Shown piece by piece: positions 25,600 to 37,800 of a DNA stretch of 64,000 bases. The notes beneath the pieces are model-generated. The model saw only the letters and a program-made list of their open reading frames with translations, searched no databases and had not been told where the DNA came from. This DNA is from Apteryx mantelli (Eukaryota; Chordata; Aves; Apterygiformes; Apterygidae): positions 26,308,583-26,372,582 of the forward strand of contig NC_089985.1 of assembly GCF_036417845.1 (NCBI RefSeq), written 5' to 3'. Positions within the stretch are counted from its first letter, which is position 1. Every line of letters begins with the position of its first letter. The translations under genes were made by a program, and so were the position numbers.

Positions 25600-26600
25600 G
25601 AGCCGTAAAGCTTTCTACTGACTCAGTGAATTTCTGACAGTATTTGGGTTTAGCTGGTAGTTCGGTGTGATGTAATAAGAGGATCCGTAAAAGAGATTCT
25701 GGCTGCATTACCTTGGCCTTATTTTGGTTTAAAAGTAAGATCCTCCTCCCTCCTTATTTACAGCAAAACCCAGTTCATTTGAAGATCGCATAGTAATGTA
25801 AGATCATTTTATAGTATTACTGCATCACCTATTTATGTAGAGCACTTCGCTGCTTACTGTGCTGTCACGAAGTAGTGGTTATGCTATGCTCCATATGTGT
25901 CCATATGTTATGATGGTATGATAGGAATTTCAGGGGAACGATTTAGAATAAGAGGCATGCGAAGTAAAATCTAAACATATCAAGTATATTTTAATAGCAA
26001 ACTTGGAAAAAAGACATAGAAAAGTAAGTTGATATCATTGGCAATTTCAGATGATAAGTAGTTGGGGGAAAAAGCATGATTTACTGCTTTGGGGGAAAAA
26101 AAACACATAGTATTAAAGTTGGCCATCATTTGGACTATAAAGAGCATAGGAGAGGACAATACCAGGCCAATTGGATTCAATGTCTGGTCTTGAACGTGGC
26201 CAGCAGCAGATACTAAGGAAAAGAACATAAAACTATAAGCTGGTTGTACTGTGATTATTTTATCAGTGTATCCTCCCAGTTTACTGCAGTCTGCAACTGA
26301 GGGATTTTTGAGCATGGGTTTTATCTCTCTTTTTCTTTTTTTAACTTAATAGCTGTTGATGAATATTTTTCCATGAATTTGTCTCTTTGTTTTTGGAGCC
26401 AGGTTATATTTTTAGGATCCACAACATCTCTTGGTGATATGAGTCCACAATTTATGCTTTCTGTAGGGGAAAAAACGCTCTTATTTATTTTCCAAATTTT
26501 ACCTTGATTATTTAATTTAATTCAGCATAATTGTGTTAAGAGAAGCAATAAATACTTACTCTCTGTACATGTTTTTCATACCTTTGTTCTGTTTCTCCAG
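25600..26600. other. SSX2IP presumed intron, nothing recognised
   Basis: AT-rich sequence between the CpG island and an antisense LINE. No exon that I can support. Confidence 0.4.
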
Positions 26601-26629
26601 TTGTTTCTTTTCCCAGCTGAAAAGTCACA

Positions 26630-27700
26630 GCTTATTAACTTCTTGAATGAAAAGACTGGCTGACCACCTTTGCACCATTTTCAGTTCTGTTCAACCTTTT
26701 TAAAGGGGGAAATGTATGACTACATATGATGTTTATGCAGTGACATAATGGAGTTCTCTTTTCTGTCCTCTGCTCCACTGTTCTGTTGACTGCCTGTGAA
26801 CTGTTACTTTCGGAGGAGTAGTCGTAGTGATCCTGAGATCTCATCCTCTGTGATAATGCCTAATGTAGAGCCTGTTATTTTAAGTACATGGCTGACTTTG
26901 TTATTTTCGTTATGTGTTAGTTTGCATTTATGAACATTGAATTTCAGCTGCCAATTTTTATCATCTATTTGCATAGTATGAGGACAACCTGCATTTCTTC
27001 TCATTCAGTCTTAGTATTTATTTTTCTGAATAACTCTGTGTCATAAGTTAGCTTTCTCACTTCCCTGCTCGTCACCTTTTTAAGTTTGCTGAAAGCAGAG
27101 GTGACAGCACACAGTCCCTTTGGGACTCTGATTTTCCTTTCTTTGGGACTCTCTTATTTCCACTTTTCTGCCCCCTCTTTAATTTATTCCTACTGTTTCC
27201 TGTTCCCCATCTATAATTAGTGATTAATAAATCCCCTGACATCTCAGTTTAAGAGCTTTTGGTCAGAAACATTGTGAAAAGCTTTTTGGAAATCCAGTTT
27301 TGCTGTCTTGCCAAGGTGTGGTTGGCTCATTCCTTCTTTCAGAGTGCTGTGGTGAACTTGTTAGTGTTTCTTCCTTCTACAGAAGTCATACTGACATTTC
27401 ATCTGTCAGTCTCATTTACTGGCATTTACCAAATCTGTCCTGTGACACTATTCTACTATTTTGCTCAGTACAAACCTCACATTTACAGGACATCCATTCC
27501 TTGAATCCCCCGGTATTCTTAACTTTTTTTTTTTTAATGTTTAAAAAATAAGTTACATTCCATTCCTCCTACATGGTGACCAATTTAACTTACAGCTTAC
27601 GTGCTACTGTTAATAACTTGTGAGTTTCTTCATCTCTGAGATGTGGAACGCTTTCTAGTTCTGGCTTTGCCCAATGAATATTAGGATCTAGGATTTTTTT
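26630..27700 (-). mobile_element. Ancient CR1/L3-type LINE fragment with RT remnant
   Basis: Read on the minus strand, 27300-27262 translates to KLDFQKAFHNVSD, matching the reverse-transcriptase block LDFxKAFD of CR1/L3 LINEs (the second catalytic-region Asp is changed to His here). On the plus strand the surrounding text (for example GTTAGTTTGCATTTATGAAC at about 26916, TTTATTCCTACTGTTTCCTG, TTTTTGGAAATCC) follows the reverse complement of this widespread amniote LINE. Many stops and indels make it a dead copy. Boundaries are approximate. Confidence 0.65.
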
Positions 27701-30480
27701 CTTTTTAGAAGTTTTCTACTTGCAGAGACAGAAAAGCTATAAAGTTTGGCTAAAGTTGAATTCGGGAAAAGGAGGAGGAACTACAGAAGATAAATGGAGG
27801 GTTCTTGGGGTTTGCTTCTTGAGTATCAGTGATATGAGGAGGTTTGGTAGAAAAAGAATGTTCTGTTCCAGCTATATGCAGTAAATGTTTCTGAACAGAG
27901 GAATAAACTATCAAAGATCAGCAGAAATAGTGCTGTTCTTTGCTAATAGGAAGATGTTAAAATGGAGATCCATAGTGTGAGTTTAAGGTTGGTTAGGAAT
28001 TTGGAAGTTGGATGAAACATGTCCATGCATCTCAATTCTTCCAGTGTCTGCATTAAAAGAACGTTATCAGTCCTCTGTGTGTATCAAAGATAGAGATGAC
28101 TCTTGAGGTAGTAGATCAGATTGTGTAAAAAGAGATAGCTAGTGGAGATGATTATGAGAGGCAGTTTGGCTTCTAACGTTTTTAAGCAAGTAGAGGCTAT
28201 TCCTTGAAACCTGAGTGCTTGGGGCAAGGACTATGACAGACCGTCATCGAACATTAGATTTTATCAGATGTAAGGGTATATTTTTGTATGATTATACATG
28301 TTTAACAGATCAAATAAACATTTATTTTCTTAAAACTCTTTACATTTTATAAGTAAAACAGAATTGAGAAATGCAATTGGGGTTTTCTGATGAGTATGCT
28401 CATAGCGAACTGAAGACTCAGCAGTACCTGCAGGCCAAACAGTTTGATTTGCATTTTCAGATTATTTTTGACAATACTGAGAAGTTTAGTTTGAAATTTG
28501 ATACCACTGAAAGAAAAATTCCCTTAGAATGTGGATAGCTGAAGGGAAAAATTAATTCACCCTCCCTCCCGCATTTTGCAGTTGATAGAATAAAGTGCCA
28601 CAGTCTTGCACTGGAAAAAAAAGCCTGGGGCCTGTTTTGATTACAAGGCCTATCATTAAAACTATAGTATTAAAGTATTATCATTAAAACTGTAATAGAT
28701 TTTAGAAGGAGTTATTTTAAATACACAGTTATCTCTAAAGATAAGCTAGGTTTTAATGCCAGTTGTAGACTGTGTTATTACAACAGCTCTATATAGAGAA
28801 TAATTACCAAAATTCCAGGGAGGAAATGCATGGACTTTCATGGTGATTGCATGAATAAAGCAGCTATGTTTTTTATGTTATCATCAGGGATATATTTTTT
28901 AAACCTACAACATGATGACTAGAACATACCCTAAATTTACATAGACTGATGTGTCTTTGTTTTATTCGGATAAAAGCCATCTGCATGGCATCTGTGGATT
29001 GCTGAAAGAATGTAAAAGCTTTAAGCAAATTCACAGCTCCTTTTGGAATATAATCTTAAGAGAAGGAATCATGTTGCCCTTTAAGTAAATGCTAACTATG
29101 TTTTTTTGGATTTTCTTTTTCAAATTTACAAGTTGAAACTTAACTGAATTTTGCAACTTGTACTACTTAAAGCATATGAAGAAGAGATGTTTGTTTGTGA
29201 TTGTCAGTGTCTGACTGGGGTTGACTTTTTTTTTCTTCCCACTTTTTTCCAAGACATTGTGACATCAGGAAAAAAACAAACTCCAAAATTGTCTTTCCCT
29301 ATCTTTACCTTGGAAAAAAGTTTTATGGGTTACCATATACTTCACTTCTTATCTGTGTCACACCCTGTGCAGGGTAGAACTGACCAGATGGCGTAATACG
29401 ATCACAGTACAATGCTATGAAAAGGTATTATCTTCTGATACAAGTTTGTCTGAACTAGTTTTATAAACTCCAGTTACAGCTCCTCCTCCTCAAGTTTAAA
29501 CTTCATATTTAGAATCTCTAATATGCTGTTGTTTGTAAAGCTTGTAATCCTACTGCTGCTCATGATTTTTGAATTGTGACACGGTCTGAACTCTAGACTT
29601 ATTTAATCCAGATTTCCATCATAAATTCTGGCATTCTCATTATCAATTCCCCTCCACCCCCACCCCCCAAAACACAGAAGCAAAGTTATTTTAGGAACAG
29701 CTCCTTTTGGCTGTCTGAATTAGTGAAATTTTGAAATTTACTGTAAGTTTGTTCTTGAAAAGAAAGGTGTATTTGTCAATGAATCGTGTAGGAGCTTGTG
29801 GGACTTTTCCTGTAAGTTTTCTTAAGAAAAGTGATTTCTCAGGTGCTTTCTAAGAATCAAGTTCTGATATATTATTTACGTAATTACTTTTTAAGTTCTT
29901 GGGTTTTTGTGCTTCACAAGAACGAGCACTTGAATTCCTTGGTTTGATCATCAGTCAAGCCCCCTGTGATTTTAGCATAAATAGTTTTTTGGGATATTTC
30001 TTTTTTAGATTTTTAGTTGCAGTGAGGTAGCTCTGCCATCAGGTTCATGCATGTGAAATTGGACCCTGGAGGCTTGTGGTTTTTTTGTTTGTTTTTTGGT
30101 TTTTTTTTGACGATCCACCTAGGTCTTGTTCACCCCAGGAATCTCTTGATTGGAACAGGAAGTGACACTGCCAATTGGCAGAATTACATCTGGCAAGCAC
30201 TGGGTTGCTACAGCTTTTTGGACAAGTCATCAAACCTGTTGGTGAAATAACTGCAGCAAATCCCTGTATACGGAGAAATGGCCCAGAAAGAAAATCATTG
30301 AGTAGTTTACAGCAGCTTTGGCTGTTCAGTGGCTTGTTCTTTTCTCTCCCCTCCCACCGCTGGTGAGCCAGATTTTTGTTGTCAGATGCTGGGAAACAGC
30401 AAACGTTGATTTAGCTTCTTACTGCATATTTTCCCAGCCAGGGTTTAAAAAAAATTATACGGCGTGCGTGCAAGCGCGTG

Positions 30481-30511
<31 letters not shown>

Positions 30512-31900
30512 ATTACTCTTCCCTAGTTAAAACCTTTCTGTGTTAACTAGGATAGCCTTGTGGGATCTCTAAAGCACTTTTAAATATTATATAGTATTTT
30601 ATTATTATTCCATAATAATAAGAAATATTGCTTCAGCAGTCCACATTTTCCATCTCTTCTTTAGTGTGTTCCTTCATATGGTGGTTTAAAAAGAAGAGTT
30701 TTGTAGCATACTAACAGTGAAGAGTCCCTTCTAAATGCAGTGCCTCTAAATTAATTTTGCATCCCCACTGTCTTGATCAGTAATGCTCATCTTTAACTCT
30801 CACATACTTCATTTGGGCTATTTTGAGCTGTGCTGTTCCAGAGGAACTGCCTAGATTGTGAAGAAGATTTATCTGATGGATCTTAATCAGTGGACAGCTT
30901 TAAAGGTCATGGCTAAGGCTTTGAACTGGTGGAAGAAGCCACATGGAACTGATGAGATGATCTTAGTGTGGGTTTAACAAAAATTAATTAATTTTGGCAT
31001 TTCCTTTTGCAGCTAGCATGGGCATTGTTTTGTTCCACACATCTGAGTTTAATTCTAAATACAATATGTAAGGATGATTCAACTACAAAATGCTGACCAC
31101 TCTCTGAAATGATTACTGCTTCAAAGCTAGTGCACTCTCCTGATGCCACATAACAATTTAAGATACTTTGGCCAGCAGTTAAGTTTAAGTTTAGCACTCA
31201 CCGAATCCTGAAACAGCTGGCAGTGTTTTTAATCTGATATCTTAAACAGCATGCAGTGTACTGCTCATGGTCTTCTCAAGGCAAAAGGATCTCAACCCTT
31301 CAAGACTGATTGATGTGAGAAGAATATAGTTGCATTCTTTGGACTTTATCGTACTGGCCATCTGTTCTTGCTTCCCTGGACATCCTTCTGAACCTGAGGT
31401 TCTGCATTAATTTTCTTTATACCCTCTTGTTAGTGTACCTAGAAACAGTGTGTAACTGGAGAGTAGTCTTGACAAAACATTAGCTCTCAAAAACATGGTA
31501 TGAAAGTTGCAGAACTAAAATTTAGAGAATCATTGGATTCCCCACACCTGGACTAGTCCTGTTTCTGCTTCCAGTCAAACATTGTTTGCGTTGATTATAT
31601 GCTGTGTCAAAATAGTATTGTCAGTGTAGAAAGACCAGTAAACTTGTGCTTTGAGGGAATTTGGGTGATAAGATCTCACAATGGGTATGTGACCTCTTAA
31701 AGAATAAAAGCCGGCTTATTTGGAAGTAATTGGATATCTGAAATGTGAGTAGTATTTTGTGGAATTTCTAGCAGTCCTTAATGGAATTTGTGTGTCTTGA
31801 GTTTCTTAAGAACCTTTTGAAATACCTTATTAGAAAGCAGGATTGCAGTGGCAGTAATGAGAATATACTTGCAGTTTAATTTGCATTTTTTTCCCCTTTC
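27700..31900. other. SSX2IP presumed intron, mostly unique
   Basis: No coding exon or clear transposon seen. It contains an imperfect duplicated TATCATTAAAACT segment near 28650-28692 and a CA microsatellite at 30481-30509. Confidence 0.4.
30481..30509. repeat. (CA)n microsatellite with GC-alternating flank
   Basis: About 14 CA units preceded by GCGTGCGTGCAAGCGCGTG (30462-30480). The combined alternating purine-pyrimidine run can adopt Z-DNA. Confidence 0.95.
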
Positions 31901-31908
31901 ATTTGCAG

Positions 31909-31947
31909 GACTGTATCTGATGGATCCAACAGAAGCCAAGCTAACAT
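31909..31947 (+). other. Candidate SSX2IP 5' exon (uncertain)
   Basis: A 39-base segment bounded by a good acceptor (pyrimidine run then TTTGCAG) and a plausible donor (CAT|GTAAAT). It contains ATGGATCC, but its frames cannot be joined in phase to exon 34662 or to the other candidate segments without meeting a stop. If it is an exon at all it is probably 5'UTR. Confidence 0.2.
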
Positions 31948-32659
31948 GTAAATAGTGTGTCCTCTTCATCCTTAGTTTCAATTAGAATTAACTTTTAAAA
32001 AGTTATTTTGGGTGGGTGAATGAAAGGAACAATGGATTCCTGCCATGAAATCAGTAATTGTCTTTAAAATCTCAACCTTCACTTAGTGCATTTCTGACCA
32101 TCTGGTTTTACAGAAAAAAATTGAAAAACGTGAACAATTCAATGAGCAGAAAGAAAACAAAAAACCCATTTCTTAAACAAGAACAGCTGCCCGATCCTTA
32201 AAACATTTACTGTGTGTCCTTGTTGCTTACTGTTGTTTACATGTACTTTCTGACATGTAATCTAGTAGTTGCCGCAAGCTTTCAAATCATCTGAAGAATA
32301 GTTGTTTATCTTTTATTCAAGTAAATGTGTGAACCTGGAGAAATATTCTTCCAGCTGGATATCTTATTTTCTAGCGCTGGACCTTCTGCAATATGCCTGT
32401 GCACCAATGTGATCCCTTAATAACTTTGTGTTAGTTCAGGTGTTGTGTTGTGTGGTTGTGCTCTGGCATTTCACTGAGGATTCTTACTGTCTCCATTTGT
32501 ATTCTCAGGAGACCTTACGAATAACAGACCACCCACAATTGCCTAGTGTCTCAAATAGACAGCGAATTGCTCTTCCAAGTGATATATTTTTATCATTGTG
32601 GAAAAAAATAAGGTTTTAGTATCAGATGTTACTTATTCAGAGTGCATTTATTGGAACAT

Positions 32660-32675
32660 GGGGGGGGGGGGGGGG
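32660..32675 (+). repeat. Poly(G) run, 16 bases
   Basis: Sixteen consecutive G, a potential G-quadruplex and a likely assembly or length-error hotspot. Confidence 0.95.
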
Positions 32676-32899
32676 AACATCCCTGTACTCTTAAAAACCT
32701 ACAGAGCACATCTAAAACTGGCTTAAGAATTTGATCCAAACTGTTAATTGAAAAAAGGGAGTCGTCTTTCCTGTCAGGTGAAAAGTTTATCTGTTTCCCT
32801 GAAGCTTCATTGTTCACATGACAGCTGAAGAGCTGCGCTGTCCAGATTTTACAAATCCAGGCTGGATTTTAAGTTCCCAGCAGTGTGGCAACTCTAATA

Positions 32900-33025
32900 C
32901 CGTTATACCTGCCTGGATGCGATCCAGTGCAACGTGCTCTAGGTGACCCTGCTTGAGCAGGGGGGTTGGACTAGATGATCTCCAGAGGTCCCTTCTAACC
33001 ACAACCACTCTGTGATTCTGTGATG
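32900..33025 (+). mobile_element. CR1 LINE 3' end (avian type)
   Basis: It contains the characteristic CR1 3' text: a block like GTGACCCTGCTTGAGCAGGG, then GGTTGGACTAGATGATCTCC, AGAGGTCCCTTCTAACC, and a terminal direct repeat ATTCTGTGAT around 33015-33024. The 5'-truncated short copy is typical of CR1 retrotransposition. This is the clearest hint that the genome is avian. Confidence 0.9.
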
Positions 33026-33108
33026 TGCCATTTTACTGGGAGGTGGAGGTGGGGTAAGGGGACAATCAGTTTATTCTCTCTTATCAGTGAGTTTTCTTTG
33101 GTTTCTAG

Positions 33109-33144
33109 AGGGCCGGTGCTGTATCGAATGGCTGTGCCAATGGG
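33109..33144 (+). other. Candidate small SSX2IP exon (uncertain)
   Basis: A 36-base segment between acceptor TTTCTAG and donor GTAAGG. It is a multiple of three and open in all frames. One frame would join exon 34662 in phase, and another would join the 33774 segment in phase, but no in-frame ATG exists in either. It could be a UTR or skipped exon, or chance. Confidence 0.2.
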
Positions 33145-33773
33145 GTAAGGTTTCTCCTATTTGCTTCTTTGCTGAATCTCTAAAATTGCAGATGAAAACA
33201 AGCAGCTTGCCAGGGGAAGGCAGTGTAGCTAAATGTACAGGTTGAGTTAAGTGTTAAACAGTTAAATGTTTATAATAAGTCCTTTGCCTTTTCTCTGCCA
33301 ATAAATCTTTTCTAGAGCCTGTATTATCCTTCCCTTTAGATAATAAGCCCACTAAGATGGATTTATAAAATTTCACTTAAGATTATTTTAATAATTCCTG
33401 GTTATATGGCAGAAAAATATAGACTATTTGGCTTGCTGTGTTTTCTGTAATGTACATCAACAGAAACGACTGGTCTAAGTTATCTACATTGTGAGTCTTT
33501 ATTCCCTTTGTGTGTGCATGGCATTTTAGCTTGAATTAATGGATTACAAGACTTCCTTAAGTTTAAGGCTAATTAAATATGAACAGGTGCATCATTTTTT
33601 ACAGCATAATATTTGTTGTGCTTACTGTGTTCTAAATGGTGTGTAAAGATTTGTATAAAGGAGGTAGGAAAAGTTCACGTGGTTTAAATCCAGTAGTGTC
33701 TCCTTTATGCGTGCTTTAATCTTGTAGCTGTATTAGATGCTACTGTTAATCTAAAATGCTCCTGCTATTTTAG

Positions 33774-33841
33774 GATATGCCTACGTAACAGATATTGCCA
33801 GCAATTGTACTAAATACTTCATTGCTGAACCAGTTGCTCAG
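33774..33841 (+). other. SSX2IP: Candidate N-terminal exon of SSX2IP, in phase
   Basis: Bounded by acceptor TATTTTAG and donor CAG|GTACCC. With two leading bases left over, it reads YAYVTDIASNCTKYFIAEPVAQ-like codons without a stop (peptide start YAYVTD, end EPVAQ) and ends in phase 0, exactly the phase exon 34662 needs. The human protein has TVTD then ISQ in the matching place before YTSE. There is no Met, so an upstream exon would be required. Confidence 0.35.
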
Positions 33842-34661
33842 GTACCCTGCCTGTCTTTGTTGCTATGGGAGATTGGAAGACTATTACTGTGCCAGTGTTG
33901 TCATCAGGTAAATTGCTAATATTCTGAATTTAAAGAATTTGATTACTTTACCAGCGGTATTATAGCTGTTAAAGAGAGAGATTGGCTTTTCATGCAGGAC
34001 ATAGTTGACTATTTAAGTGGAATGTTAAATAATGAAAGTATGTACAGTGCTTTGTTTTGGATTGAGTCCTTACAGAATTGCTACTGTAAAATACTGTTCT
34101 TTCATATATATGAAGGTTCTAAGAATTCATGCTTCTCAGGATGTCTTGCATTTTCAGAGATTTCCTTATTTGTTCTGTATTATCTTGCCTAGTAAATTGA
34201 TTACAAATGTACTAAAGGAGTAAAATATTTTTTGGCTGCTTCTAACAAATAAAAAAGTAGATTGTAGCACACACTCAATATGAATAAGAATATGCATACA
34301 TTCTATAAGAATTCTTACTAAATTTACAACTTTTTCATCTGTATAGGAAGTTGTGCTTTTAGTAAGCCAGTTAGGAAGAAGGTTGGAGGTTTTTCTTGGA
34401 GGAGTAAAATTTAAAAGATACAATATCTTAAAATGATGTGGAGTCTTTAATTTTCAATGAAAGTTCAGCTGTCTAGTTTCATTGCTTAATATCTGAATCC
34501 TTCTAGATGAAATTCTAAACTCTTGATTTGTAAATTTCTGTAAATAATAATTCTAGTAGTTAGGAATTTGATTTGTGTGTTTGTGTGTGTGTGATGTCTT
34601 AAACTATTAGCCCTGACTTCCTTAATATTTTTAACTTTTAGATAGCAAAAATATTTTTCAG

Positions 34662-34808
34662 TATACCTCAGAAAAAAAGATGTCTCCCCCAAGCTTAAAC
34701 ACACAAGTGCTACGCTTGCCACTGCCTTCATCCAAAAGCATGCACACCTTTTTCAGTGCCTTCTGCACAGAAGAGAATATTGAACAGAGTATATCGTATC
34801 TCAATAGG
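34662..34808 (+). CDS. SSX2IP: SSX2IP coding exon (YTSE...SYLNR)
   Basis: Phase 0 at both ends. It encodes [12 protein letters not shown] through [15 protein letters not shown], matching human YTSETKM...[15 protein letters not shown]. The acceptor is TTTTTCAG and the donor AGG|GTAAGT. The first in-frame Met of the firmly assigned gene is at 34680. Confidence 0.92.
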
Positions 34809-37800
34809 GTAAGTCAGATCTTCTTGTTTATTGGAAGATAACATTATGTCAGTTGTGGCAGTGAATATTCATTGGATTAGGAAGGCTTGTTTCTCAATGC
34901 TCAGAAGCCAAAGTTGGTGTGGGATAGTGGGTTGTTGTGTGCCCTGCCCTGTGTATAGGATTCCATCTGGTATCTTGTTTCTCTCTCCTAGAGAACCATG
35001 AGGGATTAATCCAGTTATTTATTCCCTTCCCCCCCTTGTTTTTTACCAGGAATTGACAACGTTGGGTTTTCCTTCTATTTATGCAGAGTCCAAAGGAAAA
35101 GAATTAAATATAATATCTGTCATAAATTGCATGAATGAATTGCTTGTACTGCAGCACAAGAACCTTCGAGCTCAGGAAGAAGTAGAAATGCAGCATCTGA
35201 AACTGGGTAGTGATATGGATCATTTACAGAACTGCTATGCTAAATTAAAGGTAGAAAACAAGCTATTTCTGCCAATATTTTGGAGCACTTATTTTTAGCT
35301 GATATTGTACATTCTTAATGTGCTTTATTTTCTTGTTTTTCTCCACAGTGCTAGTATGAAATTGTATTTTTATGTCCATTTTGTTGTTTTGAAATTTTTC
35401 CAATTGGAAATTCCTTTAACTTAATGAAGTATGAATTAATGAGAGGACTTAACTTTTTTTAGAATTATAATCTCCTTGATCAAGGAAGAGGGAACAACCT
35501 TTAGACTAAAGGTCTTAATGCATGCTACAGGTGAAAATGTTGAACATATATCTGTGTTAATTATCCCTTTGATCATTTAGCAGAAACACTCCAGTAAAAG
35601 GTATATATAGTCCATATAATGGAGGTTGCTAGGTGAAGGTGAAGGTCCCCTTCACTTTCACAATATGGATATGCTTACAGAATCCAAACTTATTAAAAAT
35701 GCAGTAAATATATGAGATAATCTATGTTAAATATCAAACTGTATTTTGTTTCTTATGAGCAGGAATATTTCTTGTATTGAAGAGTCATATTTCTTGCTCC
35801 AGAAAGTAGAACTAACTTGCCATTGCGAGTGAAAGAAAGAAACACTGGCGGTCAAATCTATAGGCAAATTTGCCTTAAGTGAGGTGCTCTGGGAATTTTT
35901 TTTTTTTTTATCTTTTGATATCAATTATATTGATACTGAATTATCAACACTTTTTCTAGGAACAGTTGGAATTATCTAAAAGGGAGATAGTTGGACTTCA
36001 GGAAAGAGACAGACAACTGCAAAGCAAGAACAGAAATCTCCACCAGTTACTTAAAAATGAAAAGGATGAAGTGAGTTACCTTGTGCATCAACACAGATCA
36101 TTAAATAGATTTTCAGTAATAGGATGATTCTTGCAAAGCATCTCATAATAGTTCACTTTGAATGCCTTTTTTGTTTTCTTTTAATAGAGACAGTTAGCAA
36201 ATGTTGTCTTTCATCAAAGTGAAATTGGCATGTTACACACTTAACTTGAATTAAATAGGTTTTATAAGGGATAAGTCCAAGTTACAAAGATGATAGAGAG
36301 TATTGGAGGACAGCACATGTGCAATTTCCTCATGCTGTCTATGCTTTTGAATGTAGCTTTATTTTAGAAGGTTTAAATTTATCAAAATGTGGAAGAGGGT
36401 AACAGTTTTCTGTCATTTGCTCAAACCTACACGTACAGGAGCATTTATTTTTGTGGTATGGTGTAGGAGAACAAAAGGCAAAAAAAGAAAAGGGGGGGGC
36501 AGCCCAACCCAAAAGCACAGAAGCACAGCCTCATTAACTTTGGGAGTCTTGGAAGAGCCGAGGTCAGAAATCACTCTAAAGTCTAAAACTTTGCTTAGCT
36601 TGGGGTTTGTTTCCAGTGCCCCCTGTACTATACTTGCATAGCGCTCTCCTAGGTTTCAGTGAGTGTTTTCTGTGTTCATATACATATTCATACAGTTAGC
36701 AATCACAGTACTAGCTGTATATAATTAACATCTTAATGTTTCTGCTAAAAATACTGAATGTGCTGCATGTTGGTAAGATTTCAACGGATGCTTTAAAAGA
36801 ATAGGTTTTGATTGTATGGGTCAAGAATATGCTTTATAGTATGTTTTAGAGTTCTTTAAGACTAAATAAAATATTCTCTTATTCTCCCGTCTCCCATCCT
36901 GCCCTCCAAAAGGAGCAAAGAGTCTATTATTTTTTCTAGTGTAAACCTTACCAGTATGCTTTGGAGTTAGAGTAAAATTAGATCCTGAACATTAATTACT
37001 GACTTAAGCAGAAAATATGTCTTTCTCAGCTCTGATCAATAAAGGTGTTAAAGAAGCTTGTTATGTAAATCACCAGATGATGAGTTTAGTAGTACTTCAG
37101 AGGAACTATAGCATTGTAATATGTTGCTTATGATACTGGTTTCTGCAGAAAAGCAACTAAAATCCCTGAATTAAATACATCTGAGGTTAGAATCTATGGG
37201 TTGGGAGAGTTCTCCTGATTCTTTTTGTTACTTCCTTTGACCAGAAATATAGTTTAATATAAACATTATTTCACTTTTTTGTTTGGGGGGGGGGAGTTGA
37301 AGAAATGTATGTGTTTATGTTTTAGTTGAAGACAAGTATGTTTTTTCGTGGGGTTGTTTTAGGTACAGAAGTTACAGAACATAATTTCAAGTAGAGCTAC
37401 ACAGTACAATCATGATATGAAGAGGAAAGAGAGAGAATATAACAAATTAAAGGAACGCTTACATCAGTTAGTCATGAACAAAAAGGACAAAAAGATAGGT
37501 AAGTAAATTGGTAAACTTTATTGCAGCAAAATAGCATATTCTATGTGTTAAAAATGTTCAGTTTCTTTTCTTGATATCTTTAAAGTGTATACCAGCCCTC
37601 CTTTTGTAGATTGTTATTTAGATGTTAAGAAAATGTTATCTAGAAGATGTAATACTTCATTTCAGCTGACTATGTAAGGCTAATGAACTTTTATGTTGTG
37701 TTCCACGAGATTGTTTGCTAAGCACAAACCAACATGGAGATCTTTACAAAAACACATTTTACTGGTGAGAATTACTTGAAATCAATTCCTAAACTACAGC

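Larger units (their letters stand above)
24440..25600 (+). promoter_or_regulatory. SSX2IP: CpG island, probable SSX2IP promoter
   Basis: A strong GC- and CpG-rich island of about 1.1 kb flanked by AT-rich DNA, 5' of the SSX2IP coding exons on the same strand. It contains an RFX-type X-box (24844-24856), a CCAAT box (24864-24868), GC boxes (24880-24901), a GCTC microsatellite and a good donor GTGAGT at 25070. No TATA box is needed for such a promoter. Transcription probably starts around 24.92-24.97 kb. Assignment to SSX2IP is by position and strand, since no other gene is visible between it and 34.6 kb. A divergent transcript to the left is possible. Confidence 0.7.

Noticed and set aside
24463-25621. 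Long ORFs on both strands in the second CpG island
   Set aside because: Ala/Gly/Pro/Arg-rich translations in nearly every frame with no homology. They are an artefact of GC composition in a promoter and 5'UTR.
29151-29396. 81-codon plus-strand ORF in the presumed SSX2IP intron
   Set aside because: No family resemblance, no paired splice sites, and composition like the flanking AT-rich DNA.
32501-32612. Possible exon after TTCTCAG at 32507
   Set aside because: The acceptor is plausible, but no frame joins neighbouring SSX2IP exons and the following donor-like GTTTTA is poor.
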